NCBI RefSeq assembly: GCF_000154465.1
Contig: NZ_DS499581.1
Location: forward strand, 1 to 64,000
Direction: 5' to 3'
Length of the DNA: 64,000 bases
Origin: Alistipes putredinis DSM 17216
GTDB taxonomy: Bacteria > Bacteroidota > Bacteroidia > Bacteroidales > Rikenellaceae
Shown: in pieces, positions 41,603 through 50,387 of the stretch
Layout: every line of letters begins with the position of its first letter
Numbering within the stretch: position 1 is the stretch's first letter
Position numbers and translations under genes: made by a program
The notes under the pieces: generated by a model
Seen by the model: only the letters and a program-made list of their open reading frames with translations
Databases searched by the model: none
Told to the model about the DNA's origin: nothing

Positions 41603-42232
41603 ATGAATAAAGAGTTGCAAGCCTACGTCGAACAGGCGATCCTCCCCCGTTACGAACATTTCGACCGTGCCCACGGACCCGAACACGCCCGGACAGTCAT
41701 CGAACAGAGTCTGGCACTGGCCCGGCATTACCAGGTCGATCGGCAGATGGTTTACGCAATTGCGGCCTACCACGACGTGGGACTGGAGAAAGGACGGGAG
41801 ATGCACCATATCCATTCGGGGGAAATCCTCGCTGCGGATACAAAACTGCGGCAGTGGTTCTCGCCGCAGCAGATCGCCGTCATGCGTGAGGCGGTGGAAG
41901 ACCACCGCGCCTCGTCGGACCACGAACCCCGCACGATTTACGGACGCATCGTTGCCGAAGCCGACCGTTGTATCGACCCGCCGACCATCGTCCGCCGCAC
42001 GATACAATACGGGCTGGCGAACTATCCGGAGCTGGACCGCGAGGATCAATATCGCCGCTGTGTCGATCACCTGACACATAAATACGCGGAAGGAGGCTAT
42101 CTCCGACTCTGGATCCCGGAATCGGACAATGCCCTGCGCCTCGCACGACTGCGCGAGCTGATCCGCAACCGCCAAGAGCTCCGGCGGCTTTTCGACGAAA
42201 TATTCGACCGGGAGATGGCTGCGAACGGCTGA
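41603..42232 (+). CDS. HD-domain phosphohydrolase-like protein
   Basis: This protein of about 209 residues has the HD metal-binding pattern: RAHGPEHARTVIEQSLALAR, AIAAYHDVGLEKGREMHHIH, AVEDHRASSDHEPRTIYGRI and VAEADRC. HD proteins hydrolyse phosphate esters or nucleotides. The substrate is unknown; relatives in Bacteroidota are annotated only as HD-domain proteins. The start MNKELQAYVEQAIL at 41603 is chosen because the earlier ATG is in the rny terminator. Confidence 0.8.
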   Translation: MNKELQAYVEQAILPRYEHFDRAHGPEHARTVIEQSLALARHYQVDRQMVYAIAAYHDVGLEKGREMHHIHSGEILAADTKLRQWFSPQQIAVMREAVEDHRASSDHEPRTIYGRIVAEADRCIDPPTIVRRTIQYGLANYPELDREDQYRRCVDHLTHKYAEGGYLRLWIPESDNALRLARLRELIRNRQELRRLFDEIFDREMAANG

Positions 42233-42360
42233 AAAACCGGACCCTATTTACCGATGCCTTTCACGGCCTTATAAAATCGGAATTGCTTCTCAGTATAACC
42301 CGTTACCGGCTCCGACCGGACGCGCAGATCTGATGTCGGATGCAAAAATCACGGATACGA

Positions 42361-42394
42361 CAAAAAAGGGGCGGCTCTTTTGCAGAGCCGCCCC
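42361..42394 (-). terminator. Intrinsic terminator after gcvT
   Basis: On the minus strand, GGGGCGGCTCT (42384-42394) pairs with AGAGCCGCCCC (42368-42378), loop GCAAA, followed by TTTTTTG. It ends 22 bases past the gcvT stop. Confidence 0.85.
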
Positions 42395-42416
42395 GAATCA
42401 TCCGATCGGACGGAAA

Positions 42417-43526
42417 CTATTTTTGCTGAATGAACGGAAGTTTCACGACCTCGGCCTTCATCAGCTTCTCGCGGATCACGATGGCGATCTGCGTGCCGAC
42501 CTTGGCGAACTCCTTCTTCACGTAACCCATACCAATCCCCTGTTTCAGACAGGGCGACATCGTACCCGAAGTCACCTGGCCGATGATATCGCCCTCAGGA
42601 GAGGCAATCTGGTAGCCATGACGCGGAATACCGCGATCGATCATCTTGAAACCGACCAGCTTGCGGGTCAAACCGCCGGCCTTCTGCTCTTCCATCAGTT
42701 TACGGTCGATGAACTCCTTGCCATCGACGAACTTGGTCAGCCAGTTCAGGCCCGCCTCGATGGGCGAAGTCGTATCGTCGATATCATTACCGTAGAGGCA
42801 GAAACCCATTTCCAGACGCAACGTGTCGCGGGCACCGAGGCCGATGTTCTTCAGCCCCTCCTTCGAACCCTCCTGCCAGAGAGCCTTCCAGAGTTTCTCG
42901 CCGTCTTCGTTGGCCACATAGATCTCGCAGCCGCCCGCACCGGTGTATCCCGTAATCGAAAGAATCGCATCCACACCGGCAACCTTCAGCTTCTTGAACG
43001 TATAGTATTCCATATCCTCCACCGGCTCGGTGCACAACTTCTGCACGATCTTCATCGCATTGGGACCCTGGATCGCCAGTTGGCAGATCTCGTCCGAAGC
43101 GTTGTAGAGCTGCTTGCCATGACCGGCCTCCAAGCCGAATTTCTTGCCCTCTTCGACGATATGGTTCCAATCCTTGTCGATATTGGCCGCATTGATTACG
43201 AGCAGATAAGTTTCGGCATCGATCCGGTAAACCAGCAAGTCGTCCACGATACCTCCCTTGCCGTTGGGCATGGTGGTATATTGCACCTTCCCGTCGTAAA
43301 GCGCCGCAACATCGTTGGTCGTGATATGCTGCAGGAACGCTTCGGCCTTGGGACCTTTTACCCAGACCTCGCCCATGTGACTCACGTCGAATACGCCCGC
43401 GTTGTTGCGCACGGCCAGGTGCTCTTCGTTGATGCCCGTAAATTCGATCGGCATGTTGTAACCTGCGAACTCGGCCATCTTAGCGCCGTTCGCAATGTGA
43501 TGTTTGGTAAAAACCGTTGTTTTCAT
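42417..43526 (-). CDS. gcvT: Glycine cleavage system aminomethyltransferase (T protein)
   Basis: This 369-residue protein transfers the methylene group from the lipoyl-bound aminomethyl intermediate to tetrahydrofolate, releasing ammonia. Motifs include MAEFAGYNMPIEFTGINEEH, NAGVFDVSHMGEV, ITGYTGAGGCEIYVANE, LGARDTLRLEMGFCLYGNDI and QVTSGTMSPCLKQGIGMGYV. The folate-binding Asp in LGARDTLRLE is present. The other subunits (P, H) are not in this window. It has its own terminator on the minus strand; codon use is typical of a highly expressed core gene. Confidence 0.96.
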   Translation of the reverse strand: MKTTVFTKHHIANGAKMAEFAGYNMPIEFTGINEEHLAVRNNAGVFDVSHMGEVWVKGPKAEAFLQHITTNDVAALYDGKVQYTTMPNGKGGIVDDLLVYRIDAETYLLVINAANIDKDWNHIVEEGKKFGLEAGHGKQLYNASDEICQLAIQGPNAMKIVQKLCTEPVEDMEYYTFKKLKVAGVDAILSITGYTGAGGCEIYVANEDGEKLWKALWQEGSKEGLKNIGLGARDTLRLEMGFCLYGNDIDDTTSPIEAGLNWLTKFVDGKEFIDRKLMEEQKAGGLTRKLVGFKMIDRGIPRHGYQIASPEGDIIGQVTSGTMSPCLKQGIGMGYVKKEFAKVGTQIAIVIREKLMKAEVVKLPFIQQK

Positions 43527-43568
43527 TGTCTGTTATCGATTTAATTATCAGTTATTTGATTATCAGTC

Positions 43569-44768
43569 TTATTCGCGGCGCTTCACGCCCATCCGGGGAC
43601 AGCGGTGAAACTCCTTCGTGCGGTCGAACAGGTAGCGGTAGGTCGTATGCATCTTGTGCTTGGTGGCGCATACGTAACTCTCCACCATGCGCATCATCAC
43701 CGGATTGAAATCGCCGATCCACGCAAGTTCCAACGATTTGTAGGGTAACTTCGGCACCGCCTTCTCGAACTCACGAATGATTCCCGCCTCGATGCCCTTG
43801 CCGTGGAACTCGGGGGTGACTCCGAAAATCAAGCCAAGAACCCTGTCAGCCTTATGCGCCACCTTGAGCGCCCACATCAGACGCAACTTGTTCCACCAGC
43901 CGAACTTGCCGTTGAAGGAACCGATCACCCGATTCAAATCGGGCACCATGATGAAAAAGCCGATGGGTTCGTCGTTATAGTAAGCGAAATAGACCAACCG
44001 TTCGTCGATAATCGGGCGCAACGTATTCATAATGCGGAACGCCTGTTCGCGGTCCATCGCCTTCACACCCGAAAACAGCGCCCACGCCTTGTTATAAACC
44101 AACCGGAAATCCTCGGCCACCTGCTCGAGATTCTTTTTCGAGATATGCTTGAAACAGTAACCCGGACTCTCCTCCAGGCGCTTCACGCGCTCATAAACCG
44201 AATCGCTCAACTGCCCCACCTCCAACCGACGCAGATAGGTATGCTGGTTGAAATAGTTCTGAAATCCGTAATTCTCGAACAACTCTTTATAATAAGGCGG
44301 ATTGTACGCATTCTCATAGAGGGGCTGGAATTCGTACCCGCTGACCAGCAGCCCCCACCAGGAGTCCCGGGGACCGAAATTGATCGGACCGTCCATCGCC
44401 TCCATACCCCGGCTGGAAAGCCACATGCGGGCCGCATCGAAAAGCTGATCGGCCAGCTCCTGATCGTTGATAGCCTCGAAAAAGCCGCATCCTCCCGTCG
44501 GCTGTTCCTCCAGGAAAGCATGTTCCCGATCGTAAAAAGCGGCGATACGTCCCACCACTTCTCCTTTTTTATCGCGTGCGATCCAGCGAATGGCCTCGCC
44601 GTCGGAGAGCAATTCATTTTTCTTCGGGTCGAAAATAGCCCGGATAGAAGGATCGAGGGGACATACCCAATTACGATTCCCCTTATAGATTTTCCGAGGC
44701 AGATCGAGGAACTCCCGTTCCGTACGGGCATCGACGACCTCCTGCAAAATGTACTTGTCTGAACTCAT
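43569..44768 (-). CDS. GNAT-like acetyltransferase family protein
   Basis: This 399-residue protein is of a Bacteroidota-common family with a C-terminal acetyltransferase-like fold. The N-terminal part has FLDLPRKIYKGNRNWVCPLD and GRIAAFYDREHAFLEEQPTG; the central part has DGPINFGPRDSWWGLLVSGY and NPPYYKELFENYGFQNYFNQ; the C-terminal part reads GVTPEFHGKGIEAGIIREFE, an acetyl-CoA-loop-like pattern. No substrate is known. The start MSSDKYILQEVVD at 44768 lies after a minus-strand TATCTTTG box (44796-44803), which excludes the upstream Met at 44840. Confidence 0.75.
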   Translation of the reverse strand: MSSDKYILQEVVDARTEREFLDLPRKIYKGNRNWVCPLDPSIRAIFDPKKNELLSDGEAIRWIARDKKGEVVGRIAAFYDREHAFLEEQPTGGCGFFEAINDQELADQLFDAARMWLSSRGMEAMDGPINFGPRDSWWGLLVSGYEFQPLYENAYNPPYYKELFENYGFQNYFNQHTYLRRLEVGQLSDSVYERVKRLEESPGYCFKHISKKNLEQVAEDFRLVYNKAWALFSGVKAMDREQAFRIMNTLRPIIDERLVYFAYYNDEPIGFFIMVPDLNRVIGSFNGKFGWWNKLRLMWALKVAHKADRVLGLIFGVTPEFHGKGIEAGIIREFEKAVPKLPYKSLELAWIGDFNPVMMRMVESYVCATKHKMHTTYRYLFDRTKEFHRCPRMGVKRRE

Positions 44769-44991
44769 TGCCTTATGAAAAAGGTTTAATCCCAACAAAG
44801 ATAACGATATTTTTCCAAAATACCCGTTCATGCCCCCCAATCCGTGCGAAAACTTTTTCCTTATAATATATACGGAAGAGTCCTGGCTCGGAAAAACCGT
44901 TCAATTTCAGTTTTTCAGACAAACAAAATCACTTTGTACGAAAAAGTAATCTTTTCATGCAAAATAAATTACAATCTATAAGAATAAATAC

Positions 44992-44999
44992 TATCTTTG
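44992..44999 (+). promoter_or_regulatory. -7 box of gdhA
   Basis: TATCTTTG matches the consensus, 36 bases before the gdhA start codon. No TTTG occurs at the expected upstream distance, which may reflect regulated expression. Confidence 0.55.
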
Positions 45000-45035
45000 C
45001 ATCAACATTAAACCACAACTTAATTTCAATATATT

Positions 45036-46376
45036 ATGAATGTTAACAATTTAATGGCAGAATTGGAGCGTAAGCACCCGGGTGAAAACGAATACCTGCA
45101 GGCCGTACGCGAAGTACTCGAGTCCATCGAGGAAGTTTACAACCAACATCCTGAGTTCGAGAAAGCCAAGATCGTTGAGCGCCTCGTAGAGCCGGATCGT
45201 ATCTTCACCTTCCGCGTAACGTGGGTGGACGACAAAGGCGAAGTTCAGACCAACCTGGGCTACCGCGTTCAGTTCAACAGCGCGATCGGTCCCTACAAAG
45301 GCGGTTTGCGTTTCCACAAGGCCGTGAACCCTTCGATGCTGAAGTTCCTCGGTTTCGAGCAGACTTTCAAGAACGCCCTGACGACCCTTCCGATGGGTGG
45401 TGCAAAGGGTGGTTCGGACTTCGATCCGACCGGCAAGTCGAACGCTGAAATCATGCGTTTCTGCCAGGCTTTCATGCTTGAATTGTGGCACAATATCGGT
45501 GTCGATACCGACGTTCCCGCCGGCGACGTAGGCGTAGGCGGTCGTGAGATCGGCTTCCTGAACGGTATGTATCAGAAACTGGCTCGCAAGTACCACACCG
45601 GCGTTCTTACCGGCAAGGGCGAAACTTGGGGCGGTTCGATCCTCCGTCCGGAGGCTACCGGTTTCGGCGCACTCTATTTCGTACAGCACATGCTGCATCT
45701 GGCCGGCAAGAAACTGGAAGGCGCAAAGATCGCCATCTCGGGCTTCGGTAACGTGGCTTGGGGTGCATCGAAGAAGGCTACCGAACTGGGCGCCAAAGTG
45801 ATCGCAATCTCCGGTCCCGACGGTGTAGTAACGATCCCCAACGGTATGAACGAGGAGATGATCGACTATATGCTCGAGCTCCGCGCTTCGAACCGCAATA
45901 TCGTGGCTCCGTTCGCAGAGAAATTCGCAGGTACGACCTTCACTCCGGGCAAGAAGGCTTGGAGCGTGAAGTGCGACATCGCACTCCCCTGCGCATTCCA
46001 GAACGAGCTGAACGGCGACGATGCTGCCGAACTGCTGAAGAACGGCACTTGGTGCTGCGCCGAGGTTTCGAACATGGGTTGCACGCCGGAAGCTATCCAC
46101 GCATTCCAGAAGGCAGGTATCCTGTTCGCACCGGGCAAGGCTGTCAATGCGGGCGGTGTAGCTACTTCGGGTCTCGAAATGACGCAGAACTGCATGCACA
46201 TCTCCTGGTCGGGCAAAGAGGTGGACGAGAAACTCCACTTCATCATGGCAAGCATCCACGACGCTTGCGTGAAGTTCGGCAAGCAGAAGGACGGTCACAT
46301 CGACTACGTGAAGGGCGCCAACATCGCAGGCTTCATGAAAGTCGCACAGGCTATGCTCGAGCAGGGTGTATTGTAA
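45036..46376 (+). CDS. gdhA: Glutamate dehydrogenase, hexameric type
   Basis: This 446-residue enzyme interconverts 2-oxoglutarate plus ammonia and glutamate with NAD(P)H. It contains LGYRVQFNSAIGPYKGGLRF, HKAVNPSMLKFLGFEQTFKN with LPMGGAKGGSDFDPTGKSNA (catalytic Lys), and the Rossmann fingerprint IAISGFGNVAWGASKKATEL. Length and motifs match the bacterial 450-residue group. Coenzyme choice cannot be read securely. Codon use is strongly biased, as expected for an abundant protein. Monocistronic with a terminator. Confidence 0.96.
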   Translation: MNVNNLMAELERKHPGENEYLQAVREVLESIEEVYNQHPEFEKAKIVERLVEPDRIFTFRVTWVDDKGEVQTNLGYRVQFNSAIGPYKGGLRFHKAVNPSMLKFLGFEQTFKNALTTLPMGGAKGGSDFDPTGKSNAEIMRFCQAFMLELWHNIGVDTDVPAGDVGVGGREIGFLNGMYQKLARKYHTGVLTGKGETWGGSILRPEATGFGALYFVQHMLHLAGKKLEGAKIAISGFGNVAWGASKKATELGAKVIAISGPDGVVTIPNGMNEEMIDYMLELRASNRNIVAPFAEKFAGTTFTPGKKAWSVKCDIALPCAFQNELNGDDAAELLKNGTWCCAEVSNMGCTPEAIHAFQKAGILFAPGKAVNAGGVATSGLEMTQNCMHISWSGKEVDEKLHFIMASIHDACVKFGKQKDGHIDYVKGANIAGFMKVAQAMLEQGVL

Positions 46377-46394
46377 TCCTGTTCCTTTATACGA

Positions 46395-46430
46395 AAAGAG
46401 GTGCGGCCGAAGGTCGCACCTCTTTCATTT
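46395..46430 (+). terminator. Intrinsic terminator after gdhA
   Basis: AAAGAGGTGCGGCC (46395-46408) pairs with GGTCGCACCTCTTT (46412-46425), loop GAA, then a T-rich tail. Confidence 0.82.
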
Positions 46431-46470
46431 TATCCGTTTCGAAGAATCGCGGTTCGGACCCGCACAAGTA

Positions 46471-47708
46471 CTAAAAAGCGATATTCGCCGACAGACCCAA
46501 AGTCAGCGTATTAAGGTGCTGACGACTCTCGCGGACCATCGGAGGTTGCAGGTAATAAGTCGTCTGAAATCGAAGGTCGAAATTGTAGTTGGCGCGAAAT
46601 GTCATGGACGTGCCGACTCCGAAAACAGGTCCTCCGCAACTCCCCAGCGTATATCCGTTCAGGGAAAAGGATTCATAATACTGATACCCGGCCAAGACCT
46701 TGCCACCGGTCCGCCAGCGTGCCGTAATCGGATATGAAAAATAGGCCCCGGCACTTGCGGCCCAACTGTCCAAACGATCCGTAGATTCGGCAACATTCAA
46801 CTTGATCGGCACACTCGACACGGCCGTACGTCCTCCGAAACCGACATAAGGATTCATAAACCAAGCCCCCTCGATGCCCAGGTTCACACCTGCATTGAAC
46901 TCGCCTTCGACTCCCGCAACAGGACGATACCGTCCTATCACCACATCCGTACTTACTTCCATACCGAGAAACGACGGCCGGCAATACCGATCGAAAGCAA
47001 AATCCTGCTCGAATTCCGTCAATCCCCTCTCCTTGAAAATCAAATCGGCGAACAGGTATCCCAGCTCTACGGAAAGAATACCGATCCCCGCACCTACTAA
47101 TACATCGCTGAACCAATGTTTATTGTTGAGCATGCGCGAAACACCCGTTACCGTAGCCATCGAATAGCCGGCGATACTGTACCAGGGACTGCGAGGCCCG
47201 TACTCCTTATGAAGCATCGTAGCTGCCATAAAAGCCGTAGCCGTATGCCCCGACGGAAACGACTTGTTGTTCGATCCGTCGGGGCGGGGCATACGGCAGG
47301 TATATTTCAGAGAGTTGACCGCTCCGGCCATCAGCGCGACGGAAAAGGCATCCGACACCAACATCCGGCCCCACGAACTGCGCCCCCGGACTCCTCCGAT
47401 TTTCAGCCCCAGCATCAACGCTGCGGGAGCATATTGCAGATAATCGTCATAATGGAGACGGAAAGACGGTACATAATCGTTCCTCAAATGACGAAATCCC
47501 CGATCCCGCTCCTGCACGACCAAACCTGCGACAATAAGGGGAACTCCGATATAGGTTATTCGATAGGCACGCGAAGAGGTTATCCGCTCCATATCCCGGA
47601 CAAACGGGCTGCGGCGGAGGGGGGGGTAATCGGACTCAATGTATCGACCTGGGCGAAAGCGCCGATCGACACCCCCAGCAGAAGGCACAGCAACAGCAAT
47701 TTCTTCAT
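46471..47708 (-). CDS. PAP2-family phosphatase with an outer-membrane-like C-terminal domain, frame broken at a G8 tract
   Basis: The main frame carries the acid-phosphatase motifs LKYTCRMPRPDGSNNK (K-x6-RP), FPSGHTATAF (PSGH) and SRMLNNKHWFSDVLVGAG (SR-x5-H-x3-D), so it probably dephosphorylates a lipid such as undecaprenyl or phosphatidyl-type phosphates. Residues after about 240 form alternating beta strands ending in F (LGLSANIAF), like an outer-membrane barrel. The signal peptide MKKLLLLCLLLGVSIGAFAQ starts at 47708 in another frame; the tract of eight G at 47619-47626 separates the two. Nine G (on the plus strand) would join them as SPITPPLRRSPF. The frame also stays open to 47754 without a signal. 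Confidence 0.75.
47619..47626. repeat. G8 homopolymer tract in the PAP2 phosphatase gene
   Basis: Eight consecutive G on the plus strand (C on the coding strand) lie just downstream of the signal-peptide coding region. The signal peptide and phosphatase domain are in different frames across it. Such a tract is prone to slippage during replication and is also a common place for sequencing error. Confidence 0.85.
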
Positions 47709-47757
47709 TTACCAAATACAAGATTCCGACCGCATCGGAAAAACCTGTTCTCACCGC

Positions 47758-50352
47758 TTACCGACAGCCGGGACGGGGACGGATGCGGCGGCGGATACTC
47801 CGCACGACATCGCCCAGAATAGCGATCAGAGAGGTATAGCCGATCACTTCGAGCCATTGTACCCACGTGAGCGGCGTAGTACGGAACACCGGACCTCCGA
47901 ATTCCACGATCAATACCTGTCCGACGGCGATCAACAGCAGCACCAAGAAGAACGTACGGCTTCCCCGCAGATCGTGCAGCACCGAATGGCACGCTTCGAA
48001 GCCTTTGGCGTTGAACATATTCCAGAACTGCAGAAAGACGAATACAGAGAAGAAAACGGTCAGTTGTTCGAGACTGAGCTCGCCGGTCGTAGCACGCCAG
48101 TAGAACAGCATACCGAGCAATACGCCGACGAAAATCGTTCCGCAGGTAAAGATCGTCCGGGCCATGGCCGGTGTGATGATAAACTCGTCTTTGGGACGCG
48201 GCGGTTCGTTCATCACCGCCGGATTGGGCGGCAGGGAAGCCATCGCCAGCGCAGCGAAAGTGTCCATGATGATATTGACCCACAGAATCTGCACTACCGT
48301 AAGCGGCATCTCGGTCCCGAAAATCGAACCTACGAAAACCACGATGATCGCCGCGAAATTGATCGTCAGTTGAAACAGTACGAAACGTTGGATATTGCGG
48401 TAGAGCGAACGCCCCCACATCACGGCCGATGCGATCGACGTAAACGAATCGTCGAGCAGCGTGATGTCGCTGGCATCCTTCGCCACCGACGTACCCGATC
48501 CCATCGAGAGTCCCACGTTAGCGAAATTCAGCGCCGGTGCATCGTTCGTACCGTCACCCGTTACAGCCACGATTTCGCCCTTGCGCTGCAAAAGACGCAC
48601 GAGCCGCTGCTTGTCGAGCGGTCGCGCCCGGGACATAATCTTCAGAGCCTGCACCCGCTCGAGCAGCTCCTCGTCGCTCATCGCCGCGAACTCCACGCCC
48701 GTCATTTCGTTCCGTGAGGAGTCGGTTTCATCGTGCCATAAACCGATGCGGCGTGCGATCTCACGGGCCGTGGCCGGAGTATCGCCCGTGACGATCTTAA
48801 TGTCGATTCCGGCCTTCATACAACGGGCTACGGCAGCCGGCACATCTTCCCGCACCGGATCGGCGATCGCCGCCACGGCCACGAACAGCATCTGCGGATC
48901 CCGCAGCGCGTCTTCGCATCGTTCGGCCGTCGTTTCGGCATACGCCACCGCCAGCGTACGCATCGCACGTCCCTGAAACAGCAGCAACTGTTCGTTCACC
49001 TGGGCGTCCTTGCCATCCGGCATACACATCGCCCGTACGATTTCGGGAGCACCCTTCACGCAAATCAAACGCTTTCCAGTGGTTTTGCTCTGTATAATCG
49101 TCGCCATATATTTGCGTTCGGTGGTGAACGTCATACGATCGACGATCGGAGCCTCCTCGCGCAAAGCCGCATAGTCGAATCCCTCTTCCCGCAGGCGGAT
49201 CAGCAGGGCCCCTTCGGTCGGATTGCCGATGACATTTGCGTCGGCATCGAGAAAAGCGGTCGAATTGACGGCGATGATCTCGGCCAGCAACCGTTCGTCG
49301 ATGGACGCATAATGGATGATCTCCTCGACCCGCATCCGGTTCTGGGTAAGCGTACCGGTCTTATCGGTACAAATCACCGTAACGGCCCCCATCGTTTCGC
49401 AGGCGTGCATCTTGCGCACCAGGTTATTCGTCTTCAACATCCGACGCATCGACAACGCCAGCGAGAGCGTGATACTCATCGGCAGCCCCTCAGGAACAGC
49501 CATCACGATCAAAGCCACCGAAACCATAAAAATACGCAGCAGCTCCTTGGAAGTCTGGACCCAATCGCCCGTCGAAAGCTCGCCGCCCAGGTATGCCTTG
49601 GCGAGCATCGCTACGAAGATCGCAATCGACACTGCAATACCGATCTTACCGATCATCCTCGAAAGACGCGTCAGCTGCTTATACAACGGCGTAGGCTCTT
49701 CGCTGGCTATGGACGACTGCTCGGTTACCCGCCCCGCTTCGGTGCGGTCGCCCACAGCCTCGACGATCATCTCGCCGTAACCGTCCACGACGGTCGTACC
49801 GCGCAACAGCGCATCGGAAGGATAGGTCGCCTCGGCATCGAAAAAGCATTCGTCGGTAGTCTTGTCCACCTCAGGCTCGCCCGTCAGCGTCGATTCATTG
49901 ATCTTGAGCGATACGGCCTTCACCAGCTTACCGTCCGCCGGGACCGTTTCGCCATTCTCGACATACACCAGGTCGCCCACGACCACATCGCGTCGGGGCA
50001 CCTCGGTCATCTCCCCGTCGCGGACGACCTTGACCGGAATGTCGTCATTCACCAGATTGAGCCGCTTGAACCGCCGCATGGCGTCCAATTCGAAGAAAAA
50101 GCCGACACAAGTGGCCAAAACGATGGCGCAGATAATTCCGATGGTTTCCAGGAACTCCCCATCGATAAAAGCCATCGCCAGCGACAGCAGCGCCGCTACC
50201 AGCAATACCTGAATAATCGGATCGCGGAACTTCTCGGCAAACAGTTTCCAGGCCGAATCCCCCTTGCGGGGCGTGATGAGATTATCCCCATGCAGACGGC
50301 GGCTCTCCTCCACCTGGGCGGAAGTCAAACCTCTGTGTTGATGTTCTTTCAT
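47758..50352 (-). CDS. Calcium-transporting-type P-type ATPase (P2)
   Basis: This 864-residue ATP-driven cation pump has the P2-type layout: N-terminal KEHQHRGLTSAQVEESRRLH, actuator motif LTGEPEVDKT, the TM4 motif MAVPEGLPMSITLSLA (PEGL), the phosphorylation site ICTDKTGTLTQNRM, CVKGAPE, and VTGDGTNDAPALNFANVGLS. About 10 TM segments. PEGLP with this overall layout resembles PMCA/LMCA-type Ca2+ pumps; the ion is inferred. It lies 49 bases upstream of the PAP2 gene, so the two may be co-transcribed. Confidence 0.9.
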   Translation of the reverse strand: MKEHQHRGLTSAQVEESRRLHGDNLITPRKGDSAWKLFAEKFRDPIIQVLLVAALLSLAMAFIDGEFLETIGIICAIVLATCVGFFFELDAMRRFKRLNLVNDDIPVKVVRDGEMTEVPRRDVVVGDLVYVENGETVPADGKLVKAVSLKINESTLTGEPEVDKTTDECFFDAEATYPSDALLRGTTVVDGYGEMIVEAVGDRTEAGRVTEQSSIASEEPTPLYKQLTRLSRMIGKIGIAVSIAIFVAMLAKAYLGGELSTGDWVQTSKELLRIFMVSVALIVMAVPEGLPMSITLSLALSMRRMLKTNNLVRKMHACETMGAVTVICTDKTGTLTQNRMRVEEIIHYASIDERLLAEIIAVNSTAFLDADANVIGNPTEGALLIRLREEGFDYAALREEAPIVDRMTFTTERKYMATIIQSKTTGKRLICVKGAPEIVRAMCMPDGKDAQVNEQLLLFQGRAMRTLAVAYAETTAERCEDALRDPQMLFVAVAAIADPVREDVPAAVARCMKAGIDIKIVTGDTPATAREIARRIGLWHDETDSSRNEMTGVEFAAMSDEELLERVQALKIMSRARPLDKQRLVRLLQRKGEIVAVTGDGTNDAPALNFANVGLSMGSGTSVAKDASDITLLDDSFTSIASAVMWGRSLYRNIQRFVLFQLTINFAAIIVVFVGSIFGTEMPLTVVQILWVNIIMDTFAALAMASLPPNPAVMNEPPRPKDEFIITPAMARTIFTCGTIFVGVLLGMLFYWRATTGELSLEQLTVFFSVFVFLQFWNMFNAKGFEACHSVLHDLRGSRTFFLVLLLIAVGQVLIVEFGGPVFRTTPLTWVQWLEVIGYTSLIAILGDVVRSIRRRIRPRPGCR

Positions 50353-50387
50353 AAAGTCAGTCGGATATATAAATAAGGTTGTGAATG

